A DNA stretch of 64,000 nucleotides from Lentzea aerocolonigenes (GCF_000974445.1 NZ_BBOJ01000022.1:124001-188000); one strand, 5' to 3'. Positions 41,657 through 50,406 are shown, counted from the first letter of the stretch. Made by a program: numbers and translations. Notes: generated by a model from the letters alone, not told the origin.

Positions 41657-41688
41657 TTGACCTTGCACCAACGTGCAGGGTCCATCGT
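41657..41688 (+). promoter_or_regulatory. MerR-type promoter with 19-bp spacer
   Basis: TTGACC (41657-41662) is followed by a 19-20 bp spacer holding a near-perfect dyad, ACCTTGCAC-caac-GTGCAGGGT (one mismatch), and a weak -10 (CATCGT). Over-long spacers with a central dyad are the mark of MerR-activated promoters. Transcription would start at or next to ATG 41696. The MerR gene is second in the operon. Confidence 0.75.
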
Positions 41689-41695
41689 GATCGCC

Positions 41696-42055
41696 ATGCA
41701 GACCTCAGTGACCCGATGGGGCCGAGCGGGCGCCCTTTACGACCTCGTGGCGAGCGCCGCGTTCCTCACGCCGTGGACCGCCACGCTGATGCTCGACCTG
41801 ATCGGCGCTCCCCTGCCCGACGTGATGTCCCTGCTCTTCGCCACGTTGTTCGGCACGGTGGTGGTGATGTGGTCGATCGCGCGGTGGCGTCGCCCCGAAC
41901 CGTTGCTCATCGGCATCGACACCGCCGGTCGGGCGCTGTTCAGCCTGTGGTTCGTGTGGGCGTTGTGGCACGGGCAGACGCCGGTCCTGGCGGTGTTCCT
42001 GGTGCTGGAGCTGTTCTGGGGCGCGGCCCAGCTGCGCGCGCTGGTGCGGAGGTAG
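41696..42055 (+). CDS. Four-helix membrane protein controlled by MerR
   Basis: 119 aa with four hydrophobic helices (ALYDLVASAAFLTPWTATLML; VMSLLFATLFGTVVVMWSIA; LLIGIDTAGRALFSLWFVWALW; VLAVFLVLELFWGAAQL). I cannot place it in a named family; the size and topology are DoxX-like. ATG 41696 is preferred because the MerR promoter predicts a transcript beginning there (leaderless). The MerR gene starts 6 bp after its stop. Confidence 0.7.
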   Translation: MQTSVTRWGRAGALYDLVASAAFLTPWTATLMLDLIGAPLPDVMSLLFATLFGTVVVMWSIARWRRPEPLLIGIDTAGRALFSLWFVWALWHGQTPVLAVFLVLELFWGAAQLRALVRR

Positions 42056-42061
42056 TTTCCG

Positions 42062-42436
42062 GTGGTGCGCATATCCGAACTGGCCCGCGCCGCCGGGGTG
42101 GGCATCAGCACCGTCCGCTTCTACGAGCGGCGCGGGCTGGTGAACCCGACCGCCCGCACCGGCGGCGGCTACCGCCACTACGACCAGGAAGCGTTGCGGC
42201 GCCTGAAGTTCATCCGCCGCGCCCAACGCCTCGGCTTCACCCTCACCGAGGTCGAGCAGATCCTGGACCTCTCCGACGCGCCCGAGCTCGACGACCTGGG
42301 TGACGTCATCGCGGAGAAGGTCGCCGAGATCGAGCAACGGCAGCGCGACCTCGACCGGGTTCGGCTGGCGTTGCTCGACGTCGCCGCGAACGGCGTGCGA
42401 GAGCAGTGCCCGGTGATCGCCGCGCTCAACTCGTAG
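42062..42436 (+). CDS. MerR-family regulator (metal/thiol-type)
   Basis: 124 aa. Winged helix ISELARAAGVGISTVRFYERRGLVNPTARTGGGYRHYDQEALRRLKFIRRAQRLGFTLTEVEQIL, then a long dimerisation helix and a C-terminal VREQCPVIAALNS with one Cys, the position used for metal binding in ZntR/MerR-like proteins. Only one such Cys is present, so metal sensing is uncertain. Tandem GTG GTG start with GGAGG upstream. It probably activates its own operon from the 19-bp-spacer promoter. Confidence 0.88.
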   Translation: MVRISELARAAGVGISTVRFYERRGLVNPTARTGGGYRHYDQEALRRLKFIRRAQRLGFTLTEVEQILDLSDAPELDDLGDVIAEKVAEIEQRQRDLDRVRLALLDVAANGVREQCPVIAALNS

Positions 42437-42467
42437 GCTGTCACCGACGACGAACGGGAGGTCTGAC

Positions 42468-43130
42468 GTGACGGTGGCCGAGGTCATGGCGGAGCTGGCC
42501 GCACTGGAGGACCCGAAGGCGCGCGCCGTCAACGAGAAGCACGGCGACGACCACGGCGTGAACCTCGGCAAGCTGCGTGCCGTCGCCAAAAGGCTGAAGA
42601 CGCAGCAGGAACTGTCGGTGGAGCTGTGGCGGACCGGTGACACCGCCGCCCGGCTGCTGGCGTTGCTGATCTGCCGCCCCAAGGCCTTCTCCCGCGACGA
42701 GCTCGACGCCATGCTGCGCGAGGCGCGGCGGCCCAAGGTGCACGACTGGCTCGTGAACTACGTCGTGAAGAAGAGCCCGCACGCCGAAGACCTGCGCGTC
42801 AGCTGGTTCGCCGACGCCGATCCCGTCGTCGCGAGCGCCGGCTGGGCCCTGACCGCGGACCTTGTGGCCCGCGGTCCGGAGGGGCTCGACCTCGCCGGAC
42901 TGCTCGACGTCATCGAGAAGGAGATGAAGGACGCCCCGGAACGCCTGCAGTGGGCGATGAACCACTGCCTGGCGCAGATCGGGATCTCCCACCCCTCGCT
43001 GCGGGCCCGTGCGATCGGCATCGGCGAGCGCCTGGAAGTGCTGAAGGACTACCCGACGCCGCCGAACTGCACGTCGCCGTTCGCGCCGGTCTGGATCACC
43101 GAGATGGTGCGCCGCCAGCCGGTCGGGTAG
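42468..43130 (+). CDS. AlkD-like DNA alkylation repair protein
   Basis: 220 aa of HEAT-like helical repeats. ELWRTGDTAARLLALLICRPK, ARRPKVHDWLVNYVVKKSP and VSWFADADPVVASAGWAL are the conserved blocks of the DNA alkylation repair/AlkD family, which remove N3- and N7-alkylated purines; the Trp and Asp typical of the catalytic cleft are in VHDWLVNYVV and the WALTAD segment. GTG start with GGGAGG upstream. Follows the MerR gene by 31 bp. Confidence 0.82.
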   Translation: MTVAEVMAELAALEDPKARAVNEKHGDDHGVNLGKLRAVAKRLKTQQELSVELWRTGDTAARLLALLICRPKAFSRDELDAMLREARRPKVHDWLVNYVVKKSPHAEDLRVSWFADADPVVASAGWALTADLVARGPEGLDLAGLLDVIEKEMKDAPERLQWAMNHCLAQIGISHPSLRARAIGIGERLEVLKDYPTPPNCTSPFAPVWITEMVRRQPVG

Positions 43131-43262
43131 CTACTTCCGGTAGAAGTGCACGTTGCGCCACTGGTGTTCGGCGCTCGCGGTCTTCAGCGTGCCGTAGACG
43201 CCGTACTTGAAGTAGTGGTCGCCCTTGGGGCCGTTGTTCGTGTGCACGAGCTTGCCGTTGAT
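43131..43262 (-). pseudogene. C-terminal remnant of a secreted polysaccharide-lyase-like gene
   Basis: From 43262 to the TAG at 43133-43131 the minus strand reads 43 codons: INGKLVHTNNGPKGDHYFKYGVYG followed by EHQWRNVHFYRK. This resembles the C-terminal strands of heparin-lyase-like polysaccharide lyases. It is cut off by the right end of the TnpB element. The N-terminal part is at 44899-45054; the middle is missing. Confidence 0.6.
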
Positions 43263-44518
43263 TTGACATCCTCTCCGTCCTGAAGGACGACGGAGATTCC
43301 CTCCACGCTGCGCGTGGACCGCGCGGCGTCCGGGTGGGTTACCGCTTCACGGCGCGATGCCGGCACACGTGCTGGTCTTACCCGCGCTCCACGGTCGTTT
43401 GAGTTGTCCGCCTGCCCGGCGGCCAACACGTTCCTGGCGGCATTGACGTCCCGGTCATGAGTCGCGCCGCACAGGCACGTCCACCACCGCACGGACAGCG
43501 GCTTCGGCCCGTCGATCCGCCCGCACTCCGAGCACGTCTGCGACGTGGGCGTGAACCGGTCGATCCGGGCGAACACGCGCCCGTACCTCGCCGCCTTGTA
43601 CTCCAGCATGCCGGTGAAACCGGACCACCCGGCGTCGTGCACGGACTTCGCCAGCCTCGTGCGGCCGAGACCAGCCACGCACAGATCCTCGACGTACACC
43701 GCTTGGTTGTCGCGGATGATCGCCGTGGACAGCTTGTGCTGCCAGTCCCGCCGCGTATCGACCACCCGCGCATGCGCGCGGGCGACCTTCACGAAAGCCC
43801 TCTTGCGGTTGTTGGAGCCCTTGACCTTGCGGCTCACTGCTTTCTGCAACCGCGCCAGCCTGCGCGCCGCCTGCCGCAGGAACCTCGGCGCGGCCACCTT
43901 CGTGCCGTCCGAGAGCACCGCGAAATGCGTCAAGCCCAGGTCGATACCGACCTCCGACCCAGCCGCCGGCACCGTCTCGTCCTCCTTCGTCGTGACGACG
44001 AAGGAGGCGAAGTACCGGCCTGCCGCGTCCTTGACGATCGTCACCGAGGACGGCTCGGCGGGCAGCTGACGCGACCAGCGCACGGGAAGGTCGCCGATCT
44101 TCGGCAGCCGCAGGCGTCCGTTGCCCAGCACTGTGAACCGGGCGTTGCGGGTGAACCGGATGGCCTGCCGGTTGTCCTTGCGGGACCGCAACCGCGGCGG
44201 GGCGACCTTGCGGCCCTTGCGGGTGCCCGTGACCGAGGCGAAGAAGTTGCGGTACGCGGTGTTCAGATCCGCCAGCGACTGCTGCAACACCACCGCCGAC
44301 ACCTCACCCAGCCACGCCCGCTCCGGCGTCGCCTTCGCCAGCGTGATGACCCGCTTGGACAATTCACCGTCCGAGGGGTACGGCTCACCGTGCTCATGGG
44401 CGGTCCGGCGTGCGCGCAGCGCGTCGTTGAACACCACCCGCGCACACCCGAACGCCCGCGCCAGCGCGTCCCGCTGACTGGGCTCCGGATAGACGCGGAA
44501 GTTGTACCGCAGCTGCAC
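43184..44518 (-). CDS. tnpB: TnpB (IS200/IS605-type RNA-guided nuclease)
   Basis: About 444 aa from GTG 44518 (LRYNFRVYPEPSQ), after the non-homologous upstream stretch. RuvC residues: Asp in EVGIDLGLTHFAVL, Glu in AVYVEDLCVAGL, Asp in HDRDVNAARNVLA; zinc finger QTCSECGRIDG ... WTCLCGATHDRD. All catalytic residues are intact. TnpB proteins are RNA-guided DNA nucleases that promote retention of the element; the guide RNA (omega RNA) normally overlaps the 3' end of the gene. The frame reads through the element end (EDVKS) into the disrupted host gene, giving a foreign tail of about 26 residues. No tnpA is present. Confidence 0.9.
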   Translation of the reverse strand: MQLRYNFRVYPEPSQRDALARAFGCARVVFNDALRARRTAHEHGEPYPSDGELSKRVITLAKATPERAWLGEVSAVVLQQSLADLNTAYRNFFASVTGTRKGRKVAPPRLRSRKDNRQAIRFTRNARFTVLGNGRLRLPKIGDLPVRWSRQLPAEPSSVTIVKDAAGRYFASFVVTTKEDETVPAAGSEVGIDLGLTHFAVLSDGTKVAAPRFLRQAARRLARLQKAVSRKVKGSNNRKRAFVKVARAHARVVDTRRDWQHKLSTAIIRDNQAVYVEDLCVAGLGRTRLAKSVHDAGWSGFTGMLEYKAARYGRVFARIDRFTPTSQTCSECGRIDGPKPLSVRWWTCLCGATHDRDVNAARNVLAAGQADNSNDRGARVRPARVPASRREAVTHPDAARSTRSVEGISVVLQDGEDVKSTASSCTRTTAPRATTTSSTASTAR

Positions 44519-44898
44519 AACCGGACCGTATCGGATTGACCCAAATGGCCGCTCTCGCGGGTGTTCGTATCGGCAAGCATCCCCTATCGAGCCACACGCA
44601 CACCTGGTTTCGCGACGAAGTACCGGCACAAGATGTTCAGCGACCAGCACCCGACCCGGCCGACTTCAACGACGTCTCCTACCAACGGATACGGCCAGAT
44701 TCCCCCGACATCGTGCGTCACTACTGACGGACACAACGCCTCCGGCCAGGCCCCCACGTCGCCGGCTCAGCCAACGCCACCCCGATCAGCGTGCCGCGGC
44801 AGTACACCAAGCGGCCGACCCAGAGCACACTCGGCCGTGGCCAGCCTCCCGCGCGGGCCTTCACCACCGGGCTGAAGCCCGGCGCACTGGCCCGCACA
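43263..44898 (-). mobile_element. IS200/IS605-type element carrying only tnpB
   Basis: Approximate limits, judged from the two pieces of host gene on either side. Each end has a hairpin with the same tetraloop: CCGGGC-TGAA-GCCCGG at 44867-44882 and a CTCCGTCC-TGAA-GGACGACGGAG stem at 43273-43295. These fit the subterminal hairpins used by TnpA-type transposases. No tnpA gene is inside, so movement would need help in trans. The 350 bp between tnpB and the outer hairpin (44519-44866) show no gene. Confidence 0.75.
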
Positions 44899-45054
44899 TC
44901 AGTAGCTCGTGATCTCGCCGCGGCTCTGGATCTGGAGGTTCCACGCGGGTGTGTGTTCCTGCCACCCGGTCCCCACAGGCCCGGCGAAAGCAGTCGGCTG
45001 GACTGCGGTGAACGTGAGAACAGCGGTGCCGATGATTGCGGCTATTCGTCGCAT
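44899..45054 (-). pseudogene. N-terminal remnant of secreted protein cut by TnpB element
   Basis: ATG 45054 begins a signal peptide (MRRIAAIIGTAVLTFTAVQ, cleavage near AFAG) and 25 residues of mature protein (GWQEHTPAWNLQIQSRGEIT) before a stop created at the element border. The polysaccharide-lyase-like C-terminus at 43131-43262 is in the same orientation on the other side of the TnpB element, so both are probably parts of one gene that also lost its centre. Confidence 0.6.
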
Positions 45055-45166
45055 GAGACGCAGTCTGATCTTTGCGAGCCATTTCCGCGAGCACCGAAAT
45101 TTCGACGCCGAAAAGGTGGGCAGCGTCGCCGCCGCCCACCTGGTCAAATCAGTTCACGCGTTTCGG

Positions 45167-46036
45167 TCAGTCACCGTAGGGGTTCTGCATCGAGACGTGG
45201 ACGTGGTCGTAGTGACCGCCGGTCACACCGCTGCCCGCGGTGTAGTTGCGCCAGCCCTCGGACGCGCGGGCGACGCTCCAGATCTTGCCCTGCCAGATCA
45301 CGTACCGGACGTCGAGCTTGACCGCGTACTTCTGCAGCCAGTAGGCGAGCTTCCAGCCCTGGGCCTTCTGCGCGGCGGTCGGGTAGGTGCCGATCGCGTT
45401 GGAGATCGTGCAGTCCAGCGCGTTGCCGGTGTTGTGGTTGCTGGTCGACGGCTCGCCAGGACGGTAGTCGCCGACGTAGCACTGGCGCTCACCGGTCAGC
45501 GAGGAGATCTGGCCGCGCACGAACGCGGTGCGCTTGGAGGCCTGCGGCGCGCGAACGGCCTGGGACGGCTCGTTGTTGGTGGCAGGAGCCGGGTACGGGG
45601 CGCCGGGGCTCGGGTCCGGGTCACCACCGGCGTCGCCGATGCGGTGCGAGGCGTTCTCGTTCTTGAGCTCGGCCTTCAGGTTGCCCTTGGCGCCGGGAGC
45701 GAACGTCTGCTTCGCGCCACCGTAGTTGCTGTTGTAGAAGACCGTGACCGACTTCGTGGTCTTGTTCCAGACGGAGGCGGCGTTGTTCTTCACGCACAGG
45801 CCCTTGCCGTTGCCGGCGCCCTTGAACTCGTAGCAGCTCGGCTGGTCGTCGCCGTAGTCCGCGACCGAGTCGGCGAAGTCGGACACCGAGCCCGCCTCGT
45901 CGCTGTTGTAGTACAGGCAGAACTCGCCCGACTCGCACGTACCGTTGCGGTCGGTCGCCGCGTTGGCGACACCGGCGCCGAAGGACGCGCTCACCAGCGC
46001 ACCCATCAATGCCACGAAAATCGTTTTCTTCAACAC
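45167..46036 (-). CDS. Secreted protein: I36-like domain + M15-like/ARB-07466-type C-terminus
   Basis: 289 aa from GTG 46036. Signal peptide LKKTIFVALMGALVSASFGAGVANA. Residues 28-130 are a Cys-containing, Gly/Tyr-rich peptidase-inhibitor I36/crystallin-like domain (CESGEFCLYYNSDEAGSV; VTVFYNSNYGGAKQTFAPG). A Pro-rich linker follows. The C-terminal 110 residues end in GGHYDHVHVSMQNPYGD, with HxxHVH-type residues seen in actinobacterial extracellular domains related to D-Ala-D-Ala peptidase-like folds. Secreted, probably a cell-wall-associated factor. Confidence 0.75.
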   Translation of the reverse strand: MLKKTIFVALMGALVSASFGAGVANAATDRNGTCESGEFCLYYNSDEAGSVSDFADSVADYGDDQPSCYEFKGAGNGKGLCVKNNAASVWNKTTKSVTVFYNSNYGGAKQTFAPGAKGNLKAELKNENASHRIGDAGGDPDPSPGAPYPAPATNNEPSQAVRAPQASKRTAFVRGQISSLTGERQCYVGDYRPGEPSTSNHNTGNALDCTISNAIGTYPTAAQKAQGWKLAYWLQKYAVKLDVRYVIWQGKIWSVARASEGWRNYTAGSGVTGGHYDHVHVSMQNPYGD

Positions 46037-46187
46037 GTTATGCCCTTTTCGTTTCCGCGGATCCGACATGGCACGCCGTCCCCCGATCGGCGCTGTCAGA
46101 ACCGCGCTAACGCAGGGGAAGCAATGTTGCGCCGGAAGCATCTCGGCCGCCGCTGACATTCCACTGACACCAGCCGCAACCGATTTG

Positions 46188-47045
46188 TCAGGGCCGTGGA
46201 AACTCGTCGAGGCGCACCGACTGGGCCCTCGGATACTTCCTTCCCGGCATCGGAGCCGGTGATCCGGTGAAAGACACGGGCGTGCCCGCCAGCAACAGGG
46301 TCAGCCCGTCCGGCAGGTCGTCGCGGGAGACGAACCACGACCCGCCGCGGGTGTCGGTGATGAACCCGTGCGACTGCCCGGACTTCCAGGTCGTCACGGT
46401 CCCCCGCCTGCGGCCGCGAGGCGAGCCGGCCGGTGAGGCGACGGCCTCCGACGAGCGCACGAACGGGCTGCGCAACGGGTAGTCCGGCTGGTCGGCCGGG
46501 GCGAACAGCGCGTCGAAGCCGGGGGTGAACGGTGTCGCGGCCCGCAACGGCGCCGCGGTGCGCGGGGTCCAGGCAGGTGCCTTGTCGATCGTCCGCACGT
46601 CGACGACCGGCACGACCACGTGCACGCCCCGCGCGGTGAGCCTCGTGACGAGCGGGGCGAAGTCGGCGTCACCGGTGAGCAGCACGACCCACTGCAACGG
46701 CACGGAGACCGCGCGGTCCCACGCCTCCAGCGCGAGGTGGACGTCGACGCCCTTCTCCTTGCCACCGTGCAGAGGCAGGTCGTGCCGGGTGATGCCGGCG
46801 GCGGTCAGGGCCGCGTCGAACGAGACGGCCGGGGTGTCGATGCGGCCGCGGGCGTAGTGCGCCTCCGCGACCACGCACTCGTCGAGCGGACAGCCGGTCT
46901 CCACGTGGACGAACCAGCGCAACGCGTCGTGCAGACCGTCGAGCGAGATCCGCGCGGCCCGCCGGTGCGCGGTCGCGTAGAAGTCGCTCAGGTACGCGAA
47001 CCACGTGCCGTCGTAGAACACTCCGATGCGGACGATCTTCCCCAC
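46188..47045 (-). CDS. NYN-domain nuclease fused to a cold-shock-like domain
   Basis: 285 aa. Residues 1-165 are a NYN/PIN-fold domain: IGVFYDGTWFAYLSD (first Asp), GGKEKGVDVHLALEAW (Lys-Asp) and VLLTGDADFAPLV (GD-x-D). These acidic residues bind the metal of NYN RNases. After a Pro/Ser-rich linker, residues 215-285 form a small OB-fold: GTVTTWKSGQSHGFITDTRGGSWFVSRDDLPDG, much like a cold-shock domain. The pair suggests RNA cleavage guided by single-stranded nucleic-acid binding. Divergent from the PcfJ-like gene (83 bp between starts). Confidence 0.82.
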   Translation of the reverse strand: MGKIVRIGVFYDGTWFAYLSDFYATAHRRAARISLDGLHDALRWFVHVETGCPLDECVVAEAHYARGRIDTPAVSFDAALTAAGITRHDLPLHGGKEKGVDVHLALEAWDRAVSVPLQWVVLLTGDADFAPLVTRLTARGVHVVVPVVDVRTIDKAPAWTPRTAAPLRAATPFTPGFDALFAPADQPDYPLRSPFVRSSEAVASPAGSPRGRRRGTVTTWKSGQSHGFITDTRGGSWFVSRDDLPDGLTLLLAGTPVSFTGSPAPMPGRKYPRAQSVRLDEFPRP

Positions 47046-47128
47046 CGCGCGGACACTACCCGGTGGACTCGGGGAAGTCGCAGCTCACGGCACCTCGCAG
47101 CGCCCAAAACCGGTGGCGCGGGTGCGCG

Positions 47129-49969
47129 ATGATGGTGTCGATGTCGATCCAGCTGGCTTTCGGGGTGACCGCCGGGCCGGGGTTGAGCTGCTGGCTCCCC
47201 TCGTCGGGCGGTACGGCCGCGCCCCGGCTCGCCGAGGCGCGGGTCGGCGCGCACCCGCCGGGGTCGCCCGTGGCCGTGGGACCGGCCGACGCGGACCCGG
47301 TGGAGGCGACCCGGCAGCTCGCCCTGCTGGTCACCGGCGGACCGGAGGCGGCGGGCGCGGGCGTCGACCTCGGCGGCGGCTTCACCTCGGCGCGGCTGGC
47401 CGGCGCCCGCGGTGACCGGCGGGACGCGGTGCTCGCCGCGCTGCGGGTCCTCGGCGCCGACGGCGCGCACCGGCTGGGCGACCGGACCGCCGTCCTGGTG
47501 GCGCTGTTCGGGCCGGCGGCGACCAAGCGGGTCGGCGCCGCCACGAACACGGCCGTCAGCGAACGGCGCTGGGCGGCACTGGAACTGGCCTCGGCCGCGT
47601 CGGAGCTCCTCGGGCCGGAGCAGCTGGAACGCGTGCTCGACCTCCGCACGCCGGACGGCATCGACCCGTTCCCGCGCGGTGCGGCGTCCACGCTCGCCGA
47701 CCACCTGTCCCGCGTGCTGTCGCGCTACCAGCGGCCGCGCCGGCTGTCGTTGATCATCAGCCTGTGGGAGCACGTGTGCGCCGAGCTGGCCGCACGGCAG
47801 CGCGTGGCACGACGGGCCGCGACGCAGACCCGCGCGGACCGGGTGGACAAGCTCCGCGAACGCCACCGCGTCCACTTCGACGAGGCGGTGCTGCAACAGC
47901 TGAGGTGGTCCGTCGGCGAGACGCCGACGCTCGCCGAGGCCGCCCGCTGGCGTCCACCGCCGTACTGGACCTCGTGGGAGCTCGAGCGTCTGCTGCGCGA
48001 CGCGATCGCGGCGACCGCGCTGCTGCGGTTCGCCAGGACGTTGTCCGACGAAGGCATCGCGGTCGCCGCGCAGAGGCACCGCGCCGAGCTGGTCGCGGCC
48101 GACGAGTGCCTCACCGAGGAACAGCGGGCCGACGCCGCGCGCCGTCCCGAAGGCGCCTACAGTCACCCGGCGCGGCCCGGCTGCTACGTCCACCACCTGG
48201 TGCAGTCGCTGAGCCCGGACCGGCCGATCAGCGCGAAGACCGAGAACCAGGTGAAGACCCGCGTCGCCATGGCCCGCAACTACGGCGTGGTCGTCTTCGA
48301 CACCGTGACGCAGCTGCTCGGCGAGCTCGGCGACCCGCTGCAGAACTGCTGGGACGCCTGCAAACCGTGGCACGTGGCGGCGCTGCGGCCGTGGCGCACA
48401 GCGCTGGGGTACGTGCGGGCGCCGCGGAGCTGGGAACAGCCGCCGCTGTCCGACGTGCACGCGGACAGCCCGGACCTGCCGCTGGCGCAACGGATCGGCA
48501 CCGCGGACCCGGCCGAAGTGGAAGCGCCGCACGACCTGCTCTGGCTCGCCGACCTCGCCGACGCCCTGGCACCGTTCCACGGCAGCGACTCCGCCGAGGT
48601 CCGCCACGAACGCCCCCACCCGGACCTGACCTACGACGCGCCGCCGCGGCCGGAGCCGGGCAGGCCGCGCGCCGACTCCGTCCCGCTCGCGGCCGCCGCG
48701 GTCGCGCAGCTCGTGATGTTCGGTGCCACCCCGCCACCCCGTTGCGGCAGCTGGGCAGAACTGGCGGCCGGGGTCAGCGCGGACGCAGTGGTCGCGGAGG
48801 CCAGCGTCGGCGCCTTCCCGATCCCGCCAGAACTGTCCGCAATGGACGGACAGGTCGTCGCAGGACTGACCGTGGAACTCGGCCACGAGCCGAGGCAGCT
48901 CGCCGGCTGGTCGAGCTACATGGGCAATTGCATCGGCGAGTCCTGGTACGCCGACAAGGCGCGCCGCGGCCTGTGCGTGCTGATGGCGTTGCGCGACCCC
49001 GCCGACGGCCGCGTCGCCGCGAACCTCGACATCCGCCGGCACACCGGTGGCTGGCACGTCTACGAACTGCGCGCCAGGTTCAACGACGACGTCACCCCCG
49101 CGCTGGAAAAGCACATCAAGCGGTGGGTGGACGGCATCCCGGTCCCCGCACCGCCCGAGCCGGAACCGCTCGTGCCCGTGCCCCCGGTGCGCGCGCGACG
49201 CCGTCCTGTGGCAACCCGCCTGCCGTCCGAACTCGTCACCGCACTGACGAAGGCGGTCGAACGAGAACTGACGTCGACCGCAGCCGTGTCCGCGCGGCGC
49301 ACTTATGCCGCGCTGGCGAGCGGACTGGGACGACCGGGTAGGCCGGCCGACTTCGAACCCGACGCGGCGGTGATCGCGTTGAAGCGCCGGCCCGGCCACA
49401 CCGACCTGGTCCGCACCGCCCTCGACTCGGGCCTGAGCGCCCAGGCACTGTGGCAGGCGACCCGAGTCCGCCCGCTCACTGCGGCGGTGGAGAGCCTGCG
49501 CGAGCACGAACGACTCGGCGCCCTCACGAACGGCTCACCGCTGCCGCGAACGTTGCGCGCGCTCGCCCGCCTGCCGGAGATCGCACCGGCCCACGCGATG
49601 GACGTGGTGGCCCGGGCGATCCGCGCGGCGATGGGCGAACTGGTCGGCGACGACGCACTGGCACGGTCCGTCGCCCACCGACCGTCGACCGAACTGCTGT
49701 GCGTGCTGGCGATCGCGACCACCTGCACGGCGGGCTCCCACGACACGGTTCAGGTGGCGGGAGCTCGAAAGACGGCGGTTCCGGGCTTTCCGGCCAGCGA
49801 TCTGTCCGATGAGGACGGTCCGTGGCGAGCCGCGATGGCCGCCGCCGCGGAGCTCGGCGCCCCCGTGGACGTGTTCTGGGAGCACATCGCCGAGCACGGC
49901 CTGGTGGTGCCCGCCGCGCTGGTGGGCGCCAGCGGGTGGCCGGTGCTCTGGAGCCGGGCGCACCGCTGA
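47129..49969 (+). CDS. Large protein with PcfJ-like domain
   Basis: 946 aa from ATG 47129 (ATGs at 47132 and 47141 are alternatives). Mostly helical, no signal peptide or membrane helix. Near residues 590-660, SSYMGNCIGESWYADKARRG, CVLMALRDP, ANLDIRR and RARFNDDVTPALEKHIKRWV match the PcfJ-like pattern (conserved Cys/Tyr, central strand and Asn). PcfJ-type proteins come from conjugative plasmids and other accessory regions; their activity is unknown. I recognise no other domain. The divergent NYN/cold-shock gene may be a functional partner. Confidence 0.6.
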   Translation: MMVSMSIQLAFGVTAGPGLSCWLPSSGGTAAPRLAEARVGAHPPGSPVAVGPADADPVEATRQLALLVTGGPEAAGAGVDLGGGFTSARLAGARGDRRDAVLAALRVLGADGAHRLGDRTAVLVALFGPAATKRVGAATNTAVSERRWAALELASAASELLGPEQLERVLDLRTPDGIDPFPRGAASTLADHLSRVLSRYQRPRRLSLIISLWEHVCAELAARQRVARRAATQTRADRVDKLRERHRVHFDEAVLQQLRWSVGETPTLAEAARWRPPPYWTSWELERLLRDAIAATALLRFARTLSDEGIAVAAQRHRAELVAADECLTEEQRADAARRPEGAYSHPARPGCYVHHLVQSLSPDRPISAKTENQVKTRVAMARNYGVVVFDTVTQLLGELGDPLQNCWDACKPWHVAALRPWRTALGYVRAPRSWEQPPLSDVHADSPDLPLAQRIGTADPAEVEAPHDLLWLADLADALAPFHGSDSAEVRHERPHPDLTYDAPPRPEPGRPRADSVPLAAAAVAQLVMFGATPPPRCGSWAELAAGVSADAVVAEASVGAFPIPPELSAMDGQVVAGLTVELGHEPRQLAGWSSYMGNCIGESWYADKARRGLCVLMALRDPADGRVAANLDIRRHTGGWHVYELRARFNDDVTPALEKHIKRWVDGIPVPAPPEPEPLVPVPPVRARRRPVATRLPSELVTALTKAVERELTSTAAVSARRTYAALASGLGRPGRPADFEPDAAVIALKRRPGHTDLVRTALDSGLSAQALWQATRVRPLTAAVESLREHERLGALTNGSPLPRTLRALARLPEIAPAHAMDVVARAIRAAMGELVGDDALARSVAHRPSTELLCVLAIATTCTAGSHDTVQVAGARKTAVPGFPASDLSDEDGPWRAAMAAAAELGAPVDVFWEHIAEHGLVVPAALVGASGWPVLWSRAHR

Positions 49970-49984
49970 GAGCCCGGCTCCACT

Positions 49985-50406
49985 CGTTCCGCGTCGGGGC
50001 ACAGGAACGAACGACGCGCCCTCACCGGCAGGCGGCAACTCGACACCGCCGTTCATCAGCCCGGTCGGCGAGTCGAGGTACTGGGCGAGGAACGACAGGT
50101 ACGGCTTGTGCCGGACGAGCCGGCTGGGATCGGACACCATGACGGGCCACGCGTCGGAATCGTCGTTCCTTCACACCTCCGCTGACGGCAGTCAGCCGTC
50201 CGCACTCCGCCGTAGTGGGTGATCTGGGAGCCCTGCACGTCGCCGCGCACGTCCGCGGCATCGCGCAGTCCGCAGGAGAGCTGGTGGTCACCGTCGAACG
50301 CGACCGTGACGAGCGCGGGGTCGGCGCCGCGGATCCCCCAGCGAATCGGCCGGACCAACCCCAGGTCCGGTGCCGGCACATCCCGACCGGGGCAACTCAC
50401 ACCCAC
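49985..50406 (-). pseudogene. Decayed gene, probable frameshift
   Basis: The 617 bp between the PcfJ-like gene and the small gene at 50587 hold no intact gene. On the minus strand GTG 50406 opens a coding-like frame (DVPAPDLGLVRPIRWG; VTVAFDGDHQ; ITHYGGVRTADC) with strong GC third positions until about 50200. A second frame then continues in coding style (MVSDPSRLVRHKPYLSFLAQ; DSPTGLMNGGVEL). This looks like one small gene split by a frameshift. Product unknown. Confidence 0.35.

Noticed and set aside
43184..43262. C-terminal 26 residues of TnpB as a genuine part of the protein
   Set aside because: They are translated from the disrupted host gene in another frame, Ser/Thr-rich and without counterpart in TnpB.
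46988..49507. 839-codon minus-strand frame opposite the PcfJ-like gene
   Set aside because: Low-complexity Arg/Gly/Ala composition without motifs; the plus-strand frame has better third-position GC and a recognisable domain.
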